Below are positions 54,909-64,000 of a stretch of 64,000 nucleotides of DNA, one piece after another. The stretch is from Pseudomonas sp. Seg1 (GTDB lineage: Bacteria; Pseudomonadota; Gammaproteobacteria; Pseudomonadales; Pseudomonadaceae). The stretch covers positions 6,259,501 to 6,323,500 of the forward strand of contig NZ_AP021903.1 in the NCBI RefSeq assembly GCF_018326005.1. The letters are read 5' to 3'. A program made the position numbers and the translations under genes. Within the stretch, counting starts at the first letter, position 1; each line of letters starts with the position of its first letter. The notes under the pieces were generated by a model. The model searched no databases and was not told where the DNA came from. It was given only the letters and a program-made list of their open reading frames with translations.

Positions 54909-54913
54909 TGACT

Positions 54914-56152
54914 TCAGACGCGAGCCGGGACTGGCAACGGTGCTGCCAGCAAGCGCTCATCCAGCAAGCCGAGACCTTCCTGGAACAACTGATTGCTGCG
55001 CTCGGTATCACCCAATTGAGCGAGCAAACGTGCCAGCTCTGCACAGGCTTCCGGATTACGCTGCACGCGCAGACTGCTTTCCAGATAATCCCGTGCCTTG
55101 CCCCACAGACTGGTTTGCAGACACAGACGCCCCAGGGTCAGCAGCAGGCTCGGATCATTCGGATGATCCTTGAGCCAGCCTTCAGCGGTCTGCAATTGAC
55201 GCGCCGGATCACTGCCTCGCACCAGGCCATACAGACGCGCCAGATGGCTGTCGTACCTGCGCTTGAGTGCCGTGCGCAGCACTTCTTCCGCCTGCACTTG
55301 CGCGCCCAACTGACGCAGCTGTTCGGCATAGGCCAGCACCAGCGGCGGTTCCTGACGTTGCGCCGAAGTGAGTTGTTGCCAAGCCCGATCAAGCGACTGC
55401 ACGCCCACCGAGCCATCCTCCTCGCGCTGCGCCGCCAGCGACAGGTTTTCACCCCAGGCGCGGCGCTCAAGCTCAGCCAGTTCAGTGGCCGGCAAGACCT
55501 TGTCCTTGCGCAGTTCCGGCAATAGACGAATCACCGCCGACCAATCACCGCGCTGCTGATACAGACGGTGCAATTGGCGCAGCGTCTGCACATTGTGCGG
55601 ATGGCGTTCATGCATGGCCTGCAATGTCACCAGCGCGCCGTCGGTATCGCCCCGGTCGGTCTGCAACTGTGCGTGGCTCAAGGCAATCGCCAACTCCGCC
55701 TGTGGCTGACGCTCCAGCGCACGCTCCAGCAGGTGATCGGATTCTTCGTAATTGCCTTGCTCGTTCGCCGCGCGGGCGGCGCCGAGGTAATACAGCAGCG
55801 GTTGGCGTTCGGCTTCGGCGGCCCGGTACAAATGACGCTGGGCGCTGGCCCAGCGACCTTCGGCCAGATCCAGTTGACCGTGTTCGATAGCCACTTGCAC
55901 GCGCCGGCTGCGGTTGCGCCGCGACCATGGATTGACCACCCCGGTGGACGCCGTGACCAGCTCGACCAGGGCCTTGATGCCCCAGATCAGCAACCACAAC
56001 ACCGCGATCAGCGCCAACGTCGCCCACAGGCTCGACTCATAACGGAAGGACTTGTAGGCGACCAGCACGTAACCGGAATGCTCGGCAATCGCCAGGCCCA
56101 GCGCCGCCGTCGCCGCGATCACCAGAAACACGATCACATAGAGGCGTTTCAT
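54914..56152 (-). CDS. hemY: HemY, TPR membrane protein
   Basis: 412 residues. Two N-terminal membrane helices (YVIVFLVIAATAALGLAIAE and SLWATLALIAVLWLLIWGIK) are followed by TPR repeats (about 95-390). The protein is not the protoporphyrinogen oxidase of Gram-positives also called HemY. Its exact job in haem synthesis or envelope function is unsettled. The start overlaps the hemX stop by 4 bases. Confidence 0.92.
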   Translation of the reverse strand: MKRLYVIVFLVIAATAALGLAIAEHSGYVLVAYKSFRYESSLWATLALIAVLWLLIWGIKALVELVTASTGVVNPWSRRNRSRRVQVAIEHGQLDLAEGRWASAQRHLYRAAEAERQPLLYYLGAARAANEQGNYEESDHLLERALERQPQAELAIALSHAQLQTDRGDTDGALVTLQAMHERHPHNVQTLRQLHRLYQQRGDWSAVIRLLPELRKDKVLPATELAELERRAWGENLSLAAQREEDGSVGVQSLDRAWQQLTSAQRQEPPLVLAYAEQLRQLGAQVQAEEVLRTALKRRYDSHLARLYGLVRGSDPARQLQTAEGWLKDHPNDPSLLLTLGRLCLQTSLWGKARDYLESSLRVQRNPEACAELARLLAQLGDTERSNQLFQEGLGLLDERLLAAPLPVPARV

Positions 56153-57291
56153 GGCGTGGCCTCCTGCGCAGTGTTGGCAGCAGGTTTGGCGAAGGGTTTC
56201 ACCGACTCTTCGGCGTTGACGTTACGCCGCTCGAGGTAGGCCTGCACCGCACTCAAAGTGCCGGTCAGATCCGGAGTCTTGACCGTGACCGGTTCCTTGC
56301 TCAGCTCACCCACCTGTTCGAGCATCACTTTGCTTTGCGGATTGTCCGGATTGAAGTTGCCTTTGAGCACGTCACGCGCCTCGGTCAGCGCCTGGGTGTA
56401 GACCGCCGCCTGACCGTTGAGCGCCGCCCACTGTGCCTGCTCCAGCGCCAGGCTCAGGGCCAGACGCACCTGGCTCAGGCTCTGCCCGGCCAACAGCGGC
56501 TTCACATTCTTGTCGGCGTTGAAATCGATGCGAATGTAGCGAGAAACCTTGTCCCACCACTGCGCCCAGCGACTCGCGCCATCACCATCGGCGGTCAGGC
56601 CGAGCAGCGACTCGCCGCGATCCTTGTATTCCGGCGCCAGTTCGGTCAGGTCGATGACCTGATCACGCAGCGCGCCCAGACGCAGGAACAATCCGGTGCG
56701 ATCCGGCTGCTCGGTGCTGCGCAGCGCGACCAGGGTTTTCGCCACTTGCTCACGGGCAGCGAAGGAACCGGGATCGTTCTGTTCTCGGAGGATTTCGTCG
56801 GCGCCCTGCACCAAGGCCTGGGCGCTGCTGATGTCCTGCAACGCCGAAAGACGCAGGCTGGCCAGACGCAGCAAGTGTTCGGCTTCGGCCAGACGCCAGT
56901 CCTTGCGGCTGGCGCCGAGGACAGTTTCCAGACGCTGATTGAGGCGCTGTTGATCGCCTTGAAGCTGCGTCACCAGACGCTGGCGTTCGGCGAGTTCGTC
57001 AGCCCCCGGCAACTGCGCGAGGCGCTCGGTCAGACGCTGCTCGTTGAGCTTCAGGCTTTGCGCCTGATCGTTCAACGCCTGCACCTGACCCGACTGCTGT
57101 TGGGTGTTGGTTTGCAGGTGACGCACCTGCCAGACTCCCCAGCCACCGATCGCAACACCGGCAGCACCGAGCAACAGGGCGACGATGGCCAGGCCATTGC
57201 CTCGGCGCGGCTCTTTGGCCGGCAGTGGAGTTTCAACCTGTGCATCAATCACCGGTTGGACGTCATCTTTTGGCAAGGCTGTTTCGCTCAC
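56149..57291 (-). CDS. hemX: HemX, membrane-anchored protein of the haem operon
   Basis: 380 residues from a GTG start (57291) with AAAGGATGG upstream. One membrane helix (GNGLAIVALLLGAAGVAIGGWG, about 31-52) precedes a coiled coil (VRHLQTNTQQQSGQVQALND) and a helical periplasmic domain. It is often annotated uroporphyrinogen-III C-methyltransferase, but no SAM-binding methylase domain is visible. It lies between hemD and hemY in one operon. Confidence 0.92.
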   Translation of the reverse strand: MSETALPKDDVQPVIDAQVETPLPAKEPRRGNGLAIVALLLGAAGVAIGGWGVWQVRHLQTNTQQQSGQVQALNDQAQSLKLNEQRLTERLAQLPGADELAERQRLVTQLQGDQQRLNQRLETVLGASRKDWRLAEAEHLLRLASLRLSALQDISSAQALVQGADEILREQNDPGSFAAREQVAKTLVALRSTEQPDRTGLFLRLGALRDQVIDLTELAPEYKDRGESLLGLTADGDGASRWAQWWDKVSRYIRIDFNADKNVKPLLAGQSLSQVRLALSLALEQAQWAALNGQAAVYTQALTEARDVLKGNFNPDNPQSKVMLEQVGELSKEPVTVKTPDLTGTLSAVQAYLERRNVNAEESVKPFAKPAANTAQEATP

Positions 57292-57307
57292 GTATCCATC
57301 CTTTGCA

Positions 57308-58075
57308 TTAGAGAACGGGCACGGGATGCTCCCGTAACGCCGTCAGCAAAGCCGCGGCACTCGCGCCGCGGCAATCCACAACTGTTTGAGCCCCGGCGGC
57401 ATGTGCCAGCTCGGCAACTCTTGGGCTTGGAACAAACAACGGCAACCGCGCAATCGTCGGCCAGGCATCGCCGGCCAACTGACGCAAGTGCTCGAAACCC
57501 TGTCCACTGCTGACCACCAGCCCGTTCAAGCGTTCCGCTTCGATCCGTCGTGGCAGTGCTTGCGGCGCGTAGGCTGGCAAGTCACGTCGATACAATTCCA
57601 GATACTCGACACTAGCACCAAGCTCGCGCAGGCGCTCGGCGAGCAACTCGCGGCCGCCCACCCCGCGCAGGATCAACACCTGCGAACCGGGCTGAGTGAC
57701 AGCCTCGCGCAGACTCGGTAATTGCAGCAAAGCCTCGCTGTCATCACCGCCGTCCGGGAAATGTGCGTCGAGGCCACGATCCTGAAGAATCTGCGCCGTC
57801 GCCGCGCCGACGCTGAACCACGGCATCGCCAGCGACTGCAACCCTTGAGCGTCGAGCAGTTCCACCGCAATGCGTGCCGCCGGCTTGCTGACCACAATCA
57901 CCGCGCTACAACTCGGCAAGCGCGCGATCGCCTGACATATTTTGTCAGAGACCGGCAGCGGCGCGATTTCCAAAAGCGGCAGGCAACTGCTGGAAACCCC
58001 CTCGGCGGCCAACGTCGCGGCAAGCGCCGCACAGTCATCCGCAGGGCGCGTCAGCAGCAGGCGCCAACCGATCAC
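57308..58075 (-). CDS. hemD: Uroporphyrinogen-III synthase
   Basis: 255 residues from GTG 58075, which overlaps the hemC stop (GTGA); the longer open frame lies inside hemC. Two HemD lobes: [20 protein letters not shown] at the start, [12 protein letters not shown] and [20 protein letters not shown], then [13 protein letters not shown]. It closes the tetrapyrrole ring with inversion of ring D. Sequence is poorly conserved in this family, but position between hemC and hemX leaves little doubt. Confidence 0.93.
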   Translation of the reverse strand: MIGWRLLLTRPADDCAALAATLAAEGVSSSCLPLLEIAPLPVSDKICQAIARLPSCSAVIVVSKPAARIAVELLDAQGLQSLAMPWFSVGAATAQILQDRGLDAHFPDGGDDSEALLQLPSLREAVTQPGSQVLILRGVGGRELLAERLRELGASVEYLELYRRDLPAYAPQALPRRIEAERLNGLVVSSGQGFEHLRQLAGDAWPTIARLPLFVPSPRVAELAHAAGAQTVVDCRGASAAALLTALREHPVPVL

Positions 58076-59013
58076 TCGTGACCTGCCTCGCCATAGACTG
58101 CCTTGAGAATTTCTTCGGCGCCCTGGCCGAGCAAGTCTTCGGCAACCTTCACACCCAGCGCTTCGGCATCGGCGCGTGGCGCGCGGGCTTCGGCGCTGAT
58201 CAAACGACCGCCACTCGGCTCGCCGACCAGACCGCGCAACCACAATTGCTCGCCTTCGAGCACCGCGTAGCAGGCGATCGGCACTTGGCAGCCACCATTC
58301 AAATGCTTGTTGAGCGCACGTTCAGCGGTCACCCGCGAAGAAGTATCAGCGTGATGCAGCGGCGCCAGCAAGGCGTGAATTTCAGTGTCGGCACTGCGGC
58401 ATTCGATGCCGACTGCGCCCTGGCCACCGGCCGGCAGACTGTCATCGACGCTGATGGCCGAGGTGATGCGGTCTTCGAAACCGAGACGGATCAGGCCGGC
58501 CGCCGCGAGGATGATCGCGTCGTACTCACCGGCATCCAGCTTGGCCAGACGGGTATTGACGTTGCCGCGCAGGAAACGGATTTCGAGGTCCGGCCGACGG
58601 GTCAGCAACTGTGCCTGACGACGCAGGCTGGAGGTGCCAACGATGCTGCCGGCCGGCAACGCTTCAAGGCTTGCATAGGTATTGGAAACGAAGGCATCAC
58701 GCGGGTCTTCGCGCTCGCAGATGCAGAACAGACCGAGGCCTACAGGGAAGTCCATGGGCACGTCTTTCATCGAGTGAACGGCAATGTCCGCTTCATTTTC
58801 CAGCAGCGCGGTTTCCAGTTCCTTGACGAACAGTCCCTTGCCGCCGATTTTCGACAGTGGCGAATCGAGCAACTTGTCGCCGCGACTGACCATGGGCACC
58901 AGCGTCACCAGCAAGCCCGGATGGGCCGCTTCCAGACGGGCTTTGACGTATTCGGCCTGCCAGAGGGCCAGCGCACTTTTACGGGTGGCGATGCGGATTT
59001 CGCGAGAGGACAT
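58072..59013 (-). CDS. hemC: Hydroxymethylbilane synthase (porphobilinogen deaminase)
   Basis: A 313-residue enzyme that links four porphobilinogens. The dipyrromethane-cofactor cysteine is C242 in [13 protein letters not shown], and the catalytic aspartate is D84 in [10 protein letters not shown]. Arginine-rich cofactor-binding segments ([24 protein letters not shown]) are present. First of the hemC-hemD-hemX-hemY genes and the second after algR, with a 138-base gap from algR. Confidence 0.96.
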   Translation of the reverse strand: MSSREIRIATRKSALALWQAEYVKARLEAAHPGLLVTLVPMVSRGDKLLDSPLSKIGGKGLFVKELETALLENEADIAVHSMKDVPMDFPVGLGLFCICEREDPRDAFVSNTYASLEALPAGSIVGTSSLRRQAQLLTRRPDLEIRFLRGNVNTRLAKLDAGEYDAIILAAAGLIRLGFEDRITSAISVDDSLPAGGQGAVGIECRSADTEIHALLAPLHHADTSSRVTAERALNKHLNGGCQVPIACYAVLEGEQLWLRGLVGEPSGGRLISAEARAPRADAEALGVKVAEDLLGQGAEEILKAVYGEAGHE

Positions 59014-59151
59014 GGATCAATCCGTACTGAATAGATACGGCGGATAATAACAGCTCAGCCAAATCCACTTTGACTTGAATCAGAAACGGCGCGGCCTCCC
59101 TGGCCTGCGATGCCTGGTGAATAGACTGAAGAATCGCCCGGGAAGACCGGG

Positions 59152-59898
59152 TTACAGGCCCTGCATCATCTTGCGCACACCCGCCACATGCCGACGGCTG
59201 ACGATCAGCGCATCACCATTAAGGCCTTTGAGGAACAACTGGAAATGCCCCAGCGGCGTACGTTGCAGACGTTCGATGCGGTCACGGGCGACCAGCGCAT
59301 TGCGGTGGATGCGCACAAAGCGCTCGCCGAATTCGTCTTCGAGGGCCTTGAGCGGCTCGTCCAGCAGCACTTCGCCGGCTTCATGGCGCAAGGTCACGTA
59401 CTTGTGGTCGGCGATGAAATAGACCACCTGATCCAGCGGGATCAGTTCAATGCCTTTGCGGGTACGCGCACTGATGTGACTGCGCGGGCCATTGCCGCTT
59501 TCAGCGGCGGGACGGGTCAGGGCCGAGAGTTGCGCCCGATTGGGACGTTCAGCCTTTCTCAAGGCGTCATGCAGATGTTCGGTTCGCACGGGTTTCACCA
59601 CATAGCCCACGGCGCTGGCCTGCAGGGCTTCCACGGCAAATTCATCGGGACTGGTGCAAAACACCACGGCAGGCGGCGTTTCACGCTCGCACAGACGGGC
59701 AGCGACCTGCAGGCCATCCAGGCCCGGCATGCGGATATCGAGCAGCACGATATCCGGCTTGTGGCTGTCGATCAGCGCCAACGCCTCTTCGCCATTCGTG
59801 GCGCTGGGCTCCAGGACTGTGTAACCCTCGAGCTCGCTCACCATTCGGCTAAGGCGCTCGCGAGCCAGTGGTTCGTCATCAACGATCAGGACATTCAT
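59152..59898 (-). CDS. algR: Response regulator AlgR (LytTR family)
   Basis: 248 residues from MNVLIVDDEPLARERLSRMV, equal to the P. aeruginosa length; the longer frame adds eleven residues. The receiver domain has the phosphorylated D54 (VLLDIRMPG). The C-terminal LytTR DNA-binding domain (about 140-245) includes FIADHKYVTLRHEAGEVLLD and RIHRNALVARDRIERL. In P. aeruginosa it controls alginate, type IV pili and rhamnolipid genes together with AlgZ (FimS). No algZ gene lies upstream here. Confidence 0.95.
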   Translation of the reverse strand: MNVLIVDDEPLARERLSRMVSELEGYTVLEPSATNGEEALALIDSHKPDIVLLDIRMPGLDGLQVAARLCERETPPAVVFCTSPDEFAVEALQASAVGYVVKPVRTEHLHDALRKAERPNRAQLSALTRPAAESGNGPRSHISARTRKGIELIPLDQVVYFIADHKYVTLRHEAGEVLLDEPLKALEDEFGERFVRIHRNALVARDRIERLQRTPLGHFQLFLKGLNGDALIVSRRHVAGVRKMMQGL

Positions 59899-60370
59899 AT
59901 TGCGCTGGATTCCTGCGTGAGTCTCGCACAAGGATAGCGTAGACAGGTGAAGTGACGTCCGTCACCGCGATCCACGCTAAGACTAGCCCGAGCGCCAAAA
60001 AGTGCCGTACGTCGGCCAGCAATATTTGCCAGTGTCCGGGTCGTACTGCTCGAAGCCCGCTGTTTCCTGCGCTTTGCGCGGGGTTTGCCCAAGGACAATA
60101 CACCCACCCCCCTCTTCTTATAGTCGGCAGCCAGACCTTTGCGCGATCCGACTTGCACCGACCCTTATGTCCAACTGTAGACGTTCGTCGGGCCGATATT
60201 GCTCAATCGAAAAATATCCTTACGCAAATTCCCCCGGGGAACACGCTGACTATGAAGGACACGATGAGAAAAAAACGTATCGACCGGTGTCAGCGACAGG
60301 ATTGGCAACCCTGTTATTATCCGCGCCAGCGTTTCACGCCTTCTTTCTTCAAGCCGATACGAGCGAATTC
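59899..60370. promoter_or_regulatory. 472-base algR-argH divergent intergenic region with an AlgR-like box
   Basis: The only gene-free gap above 300 bases. It holds the divergent promoters of algR and argH. ACGTTCGTC at 60181-60189 matches 8 of 9 bases of the AlgR core CCGTTCGTC, about 182 bases before argH and 283 bases before algR. The plus-strand open frame running into argH from 60002 has no family character and is rejected as coding. No algZ remnant was recognised. Confidence 0.5.
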
Positions 60371-61765
60371 ATGAGCACTGACAAGACCAATCAGTCCTGG
60401 GGCGGCCGCTTCAGTGAACCCGTCGACGCCTTCGTCGCCCGCTTCACCGCCTCCGTCACTTTCGACCAGCGCCTGTATCGCCACGACATCATGGGCTCGA
60501 TCGCCCACGCCACCATGCTGGCCAAGGTCGGCGTGCTGACCGATGCCGAGCGCGACAGCATCATCGACGGCCTGAACACCATTCAGGGTGAAATCGAGGC
60601 TGGCCAGTTCGACTGGCGCATCGACCTCGAAGACGTGCACATGAACATCGAAGCACGCCTGACCGACCGCATCGGCGTCACCGGCAAGAAACTCCACACC
60701 GGGCGTAGCCGCAACGACCAGGTCGCTACCGACATCCGCCTGTGGCTGCGTGACGAAATCGATCTGATCCTCGCCGAAATCACCCGTCTGCAAAAAGGCC
60801 TGCTGGAGCAGGCCGAGCGCGAAGCCGCGAGCATCATGCCGGGCTTCACCCACTTGCAGACCGCACAACCCGTGACCTTCGGGCACCACATGCTGGCCTG
60901 GTTCGAAATGCTCAGCCGCGACTACGAGCGTCTGGTCGACTGCCGCAAGCGCACCAACCGCATGCCGTTGGGCAGCGCCGCGCTGGCCGGCACCACTTAC
61001 CCGATCGACCGTGAATACACCGCACAGCTGCTGGGCTTCGACGCCGTCGGCGGCAACTCGCTGGACAACGTGTCCGATCGCGACTTCGCCATCGAATTCT
61101 GCTCGGCTGCGAGCATCGCGATGATGCACCTGTCGCGTTTCTCCGAAGAGCTGGTGCTATGGACCAGCGCGCAGTTCCAGTTCATCGATCTGCCGGATCG
61201 CTTCTGCACCGGCAGCTCGATCATGCCGCAAAAGAAAAACCCGGACGTGCCAGAGCTGGTGCGTGGCAAGACTGGCCGTGTGTTCGGTGCACTGATGGGC
61301 CTGCTGACCCTGATGAAAGGCCAGCCACTGGCCTACAACAAGGACAACCAGGAAGACAAGGAACCGCTGTTCGACGCCGCCGACACCCTGCGCGATTCGC
61401 TGCGTGCGTTCGCTGACATGATCCCGGCGATCAAGCCGAAACACGCAATCATGCGCGAAGCAGCACTGCGCGGTTTCTCTACTGCGACCGACCTGGCGGA
61501 CTACCTGGTACGTCGCGGCCTGCCGTTCCGTGACTGTCACGAAATCGTTGGCCACGCGGTGAAGTACGGCGTCGACACTGGCAAGGATCTGGCCGAGATG
61601 AGCCTGGAAGAATTGCGTCAGTTCAGCGACCAGATCGAACAGGACGTGTTTGCCGTGCTGACCCTGGAAGGCTCGGTGAATGCCCGTGACCATATCGGCG
61701 GCACCGCGCCGGCGCAGGTCAAGGCAGCCGTGGTTCGTGGTCAGGCACTGATCGCCAGCCGCTAA
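60371..61765 (+). CDS. argH: Argininosuccinate lyase
   Basis: 464 residues from [20 protein letters not shown], the usual family start; a longer upstream open frame is not credible. It splits argininosuccinate into arginine and fumarate. The fumarase-superfamily signature [20 protein letters not shown] lies near residue 280. [20 protein letters not shown] and [20 protein letters not shown] are other conserved blocks, the former with substrate-binding residues. Next to algR, as in P. aeruginosa, but without algZ between them. Confidence 0.97.
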   Translation: MSTDKTNQSWGGRFSEPVDAFVARFTASVTFDQRLYRHDIMGSIAHATMLAKVGVLTDAERDSIIDGLNTIQGEIEAGQFDWRIDLEDVHMNIEARLTDRIGVTGKKLHTGRSRNDQVATDIRLWLRDEIDLILAEITRLQKGLLEQAEREAASIMPGFTHLQTAQPVTFGHHMLAWFEMLSRDYERLVDCRKRTNRMPLGSAALAGTTYPIDREYTAQLLGFDAVGGNSLDNVSDRDFAIEFCSAASIAMMHLSRFSEELVLWTSAQFQFIDLPDRFCTGSSIMPQKKNPDVPELVRGKTGRVFGALMGLLTLMKGQPLAYNKDNQEDKEPLFDAADTLRDSLRAFADMIPAIKPKHAIMREAALRGFSTATDLADYLVRRGLPFRDCHEIVGHAVKYGVDTGKDLAEMSLEELRQFSDQIEQDVFAVLTLEGSVNARDHIGGTAPAQVKAAVVRGQALIASR

Positions 61766-61772
61766 AAGCATC

Positions 61773-61856
61773 GCTGGCAAGCCAGCTCCCACAGGGGTCT
61801 TTACTGGAACACAATTTTGCGTTCGACCCAAAGACCTGTGGGAGCTGGCTTGCCAG
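61773..61856. repeat. REPIN, TGGC-stem type
   Basis: gctggcaagccagctcccac and its inverted copy lie 8 bases after the argH stop. The stem is GCTGGC/GCCAGC, again changed on both sides of the hairpin relative to other copies. The arrangement has hairpins outside and CCCACAG arms inside. Confidence 0.9.
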
Positions 61857-61885
61857 CGATGACTGACTTCAGAACGCTGGAAAAC

Positions 61886-62545
61886 TCACTTCTTGGCAGC
61901 GATCATCGCCAAAAACGTCGGCATCGCCGCCTCTTTATCCGCAGCGATTTTCTGCACATGCGGATTCTGCTCAAGCCGCTCCAGCAGCGCTTTCGCCTTC
62001 GGCATCTCTGCCAGCAAATCCAGATCGAACAACTTCTTCCCGACCGCGCACGCCAACGGCACGCTGTAGAGGAAGTACAAGTCAGCAATACTCAGACTGT
62101 CGCCCGCCACATACGGGGCGAATTTTCCGTGACGGCCCAGTGCGGCAAAACCCAGCAGCAGCTCGGCCTTGGTCTTTTCCTTGATCGCCTCCGGCAGCGT
62201 TGTGCCGAAAAACGCTTCGCCATAACAGGCACGGCCCGGCAGTTCGATGTACAGCTCGATTTCCTTGGCAATCGCCAGCACCTGCGCACGCGCAAACGGA
62301 TCGCTCGGCAGCAGCGGTGTGCCTTTCTGGGTCTGTTCGAGGTATTCGAGGATGATCGCGGTTTCGTTGATGAACCCCGCGTCCACGCCCAGTACCGGCA
62401 CCTTGCCACGCGGGCTGATGGCCAGGGATTCCGGGGTCGGCGTCGGGTAGAACGTGACTTCTTCGAACGGCAGGCCCTTTTCCAGCAGCGCCAGTTTGAC
62501 CATGTTGTAGTAGTTGCTGACAGAGAATCCGTAGAGTTTGAGCAT
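61886..62545 (-). CDS. Glutathione S-transferase family protein
   Basis: 219 residues from MLKLYGFSVSNYYNMVKLAL, with GGAGG about 8 bases upstream; the longer open frame extends over the promoter region and the antisense of the next small gene. The N-terminal thioredoxin-like domain (KVPVLGVDAGFINETAIILEYLEQ) supplies the glutathione site with the usual cis-Pro and ETAII residues. The helical C-terminal domain follows (about 85-215). The catalytic serine/tyrosine is plausibly in the SVSNYY segment. The substrate cannot be predicted. Confidence 0.9.
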   Translation of the reverse strand: MLKLYGFSVSNYYNMVKLALLEKGLPFEEVTFYPTPTPESLAISPRGKVPVLGVDAGFINETAIILEYLEQTQKGTPLLPSDPFARAQVLAIAKEIELYIELPGRACYGEAFFGTTLPEAIKEKTKAELLLGFAALGRHGKFAPYVAGDSLSIADLYFLYSVPLACAVGKKLFDLDLLAEMPKAKALLERLEQNPHVQKIAADKEAAMPTFLAMIAAKK

Positions 62546-62669
62546 CACATTGCCTCCAAGGCCGTGCGGGGTGGGCGGTGTCTGTTTATAGATCGCCCAG
62601 GCGATTCCTGCCAGCAGCATCATGGCGCTGAATGCGGGTAAACTGGCGCCTTTCCTTGAGGAGCCTGCC

Positions 62670-62954
62670 ATGAGCGAGCCGACAGACATCGACAACGACG
62701 AAGAAGAGTTCACCGAGAGCACGCTGATCGAAGCGATCGAGAACCAGATCGAAAGCGACAACCCGCCGGCAGCCAAAGCCACGCTAAACAAGCTGACCCT
62801 GGTCGGTGTCGAGCGCGAAGAGATCCTCAATCTGATGGCTCACGTACTGGCCTACGAGATTGACGCGATGCTTGATGAAGACCGCCCATTCAACACCGAA
62901 TGGTACGAAGCGGCACTGCGCGCACTGCCAGAGCTGCCGCCCGAAAAGCAGTAA
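62670..62954 (+). CDS. Small acidic conserved Pseudomonas protein
   Basis: 94 residues from MSEPTDIDNDEEEFTESTLI, with GAGGAG just upstream; a longer start (62622) overlaps the promoter. Strongly acidic N-terminus and helical body (EEILNLMAHVLAYEIDAML). No known domain. Probably a soluble cytoplasmic protein found before cyaA in pseudomonads. Function unknown. Confidence 0.8.
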   Translation: MSEPTDIDNDEEEFTESTLIEAIENQIESDNPPAAKATLNKLTLVGVEREEILNLMAHVLAYEIDAMLDEDRPFNTEWYEAALRALPELPPEKQ

Positions 62955-62965
62955 CAACACAATCC

Positions 62966-63058
62966 CCTGTGGGAGCGAGCCTGCTCGCGAATGCGGTGCA
63001 TCAGCAAAAACACGCTCAATGACACACCGTATTCGCGAGCAGGCTCGCTCCCACAAGG
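62966..63058. repeat. REP pair with reversed polarity
   Basis: cctgtgggagcgagcctgct (hairpin to 62988) and gcgagcaggctcgctcccac (63035-63054) point their CCCAC arms outward and hairpins inward, opposite to the other five REPINs. About 45 bases lie between. It lies between the small acidic gene and the TIGR02647 gene. Confidence 0.88.
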
Positions 63059-63210
63059 TTTGTTACGTATCCGGCCAGCCATCTCACTGACCCCGACTAC
63101 ACTGGAATCCGCCTCAAGACAAAATCCCTGATCTGAGCACTGGACACGCCGCAAAAGCGGGTTCACCTTAGGGACGCTGTCGTCCAATTCCTAGAAAGTC
63201 TGGAGTCCTT

Positions 63211-63456
63211 ATGTCGCTTACCCCTGAGCTGGTTGCCGAACTGGAAGTCCTCGCACTCTTCAACCTGGACAGTTCCCAGGAAGGTTTGAAAATTCATCAG
63301 ACCGCTGCCCCGAAGCACATCGCTGCTGCCCAACGCCTCTTTGAAAAAGAACTCACCGACCAGCCCGATGGCGGTTATCTGACCAGCCTGGGCCGTGACG
63401 CCGCGCAAAATGTGCAAACCGTGCTGACCATTCTGAGAGAGCAAGAAACCGCCTGA
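63211..63456 (+). CDS. TIGR02647 family protein
   Basis: 81 residues starting MSLTPELVAELEVLALFNLD and containing HIAAAQRLFEKELTDQPDGG and YLTSLGRDAAQNVQTVLTIL. A ribosome binding site (CTGGAG) is just upstream. The family is short and helical and is sometimes called DNA-binding, though I know of no proof. Placed just before cyaA, as in P. aeruginosa. Confidence 0.85.
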   Translation: MSLTPELVAELEVLALFNLDSSQEGLKIHQTAAPKHIAAAQRLFEKELTDQPDGGYLTSLGRDAAQNVQTVLTILREQETA

Positions 63457-63639
63457 TCCCGCTGACTTTGCCCACGGGAACTCCTGCCACGGGATTTCCG
63501 CGGGCCCACCAAGTCACCCCGCGATAAAAATCTGACGTCAAAAAACAAATTCAGCTTAAAAGTCCCATTGCGCAAAGGCTAAACTCTCCCACATTCCGAG
63601 ACCCTCTACGTCCGAGCCTGCGAGCCGGTTTGAGCTGAC

Positions 63640-64000
63640 ATGACGCGCACCCATGAAATCCGCCCCGATCTGGACGAGGGAATCGACCGCAAGGTCCTCA
63701 GCCAGTTGCGCGCACGTTTTCTCAAACTCAACGAAGGTCGCCTGGGCCGTGCAATGGAGGGGCTGTCGACACGCCAGCAAGGCGTTTTGACGCTGCTGCC
63801 GCTGTTCTTCCACGTCAATCATCCGCTGCTGCCAGGCTATGTCTCGGGCAGCACGCCGGCCGGCCTGTCGAATTACGAGCCGGATGCCAGCGCCCTCGCT
63901 GAAGCCCAGCGCCTGACCCGTTCCTTTTCCTACAAGCCGCGCCACGGCAGCAATCCGCCGCGACCGATTCACGGGCTGTTCCTGATGGGCAGCCTCGGCA
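63640..64000 (+). CDS. cyaA: Class I adenylate cyclase, 5' end (cut by window edge)
   Basis: The frame opens at ATG 63640 and runs without stop to the window end, giving 120 residues. MTRTHEIRPDLDEGIDRKVL, RFLKLNEGRLGRAMEGLSTR and LTLLPLFFHVNHPLLPGYVS match the N-terminus of Pseudomonas CyaA, which makes cAMP from ATP. The catalytic region (around GSLG and beyond) begins at the very edge. The gene continues past the window, so length cannot be given. Confidence 0.9.
   Translation, partial: MTRTHEIRPDLDEGIDRKVLSQLRARFLKLNEGRLGRAMEGLSTRQQGVLTLLPLFFHVNHPLLPGYVSGSTPAGLSNYEPDASALAEAQRLTRSFSYKPRHGSNPPRPIHGLFLMGSLG

Noticed and set aside
60002..60370. N-terminal extension of argH
   Set aside because: The open frame continues 123 codons upstream of the normal start but has no family similarity, covers the promoter region and has no evident ribosome binding site; [14 protein letters not shown] is the family start.

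Overview
The window is a GC-rich chromosomal segment of a Pseudomonas of the P. fluorescens group. The gene order (ubi genes-pepP-zapA-6S RNA, ubiD, rho-trxA, ppx/ppk, hemB, algP/algQ, hemYXDC-algR, argH, cyaA) is, from memory, the backbone found around PA5221-PA5272 of P. aeruginosa. The REP/REPIN sequences built on GTGGGAGCGGGC are typical of fluorescent pseudomonads. No rRNA, tRNA, CRISPR array, transposase or phage integrase was seen.

Layout. 0.1-5.0 kb (minus): UPF0149-pepP-ubiH-thioesterase-like-ubiI, an overlapping ubiquinone-hydroxylase operon. 5.0-6.5 kb (plus): ZapB-like coiled coil, zapA, 6S RNA and 5-formyl-THF cyclo-ligase. 7.4-12.3 kb: a three-gene HlyD/double-ATPase/ABC-2 exporter. 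13.9-16.6 kb: an AT-richer S-type pyocin/colicin DNase with its immunity gene, the clearest accessory cassette. 16.6-20.2 kb: a secreted TonB-C protein, a histidine phosphatase, glpT behind a GlpR-like operator, and a ChaC-like cyclotransferase. 20.4-26.9 kb (minus): reductase-ubiD, acyltransferase-SGNH, rho and trxA. 27.0-30.8 kb: an FCD regulator diverging from a polar amino-acid ABC transporter.

31.0-39.4 kb: ppx and ppk converging, hemB, DedA, a sterol-desaturase-like hydroxylase, elbB and a YaiI nuclease-fold protein. 39.5-42.4 kb: a cytochrome c/FTR1 fusion permease and a LysR regulator. 42.6-47.4 kb: five exported proteins (two COG3014 lipoprotein paralogues, a YcfL-like lipoprotein, and two LpoB/CsgG-like proteins), an envelope module of unknown function here. 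47.5-53.9 kb: LysE, MscS-like, ABC-F, algP, an FKBP isomerase and algQ. 54.1-59.9 kb (minus): dsbB, then hemY-hemX-hemD-hemC and algR. 60.4-64.0 kb: argH, a GST, two small proteins and the 5' end of cyaA, which runs off the window.

How it fits together. The backbone is housekeeping: ubiquinone, haem and arginine synthesis, transcription termination, polyphosphate metabolism, division and 6S RNA. It is broken by accessory insertions. The observations most worth following are: a DNase bacteriocin/immunity pair in which the contact residues known from colicin E9/Im9 are replaced on both partners; an AlgR regulator without its usual adjacent kinase gene algZ/fimS; the LpoB-like lipoprotein module in a genus whose known PBP1b activator is LpoP; and several families of paired inverted repeats, one REPIN copy having reversed polarity. 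Coding starts were often moved inward from the longest open frame, using ribosome binding sites, gene overlaps and family lengths.
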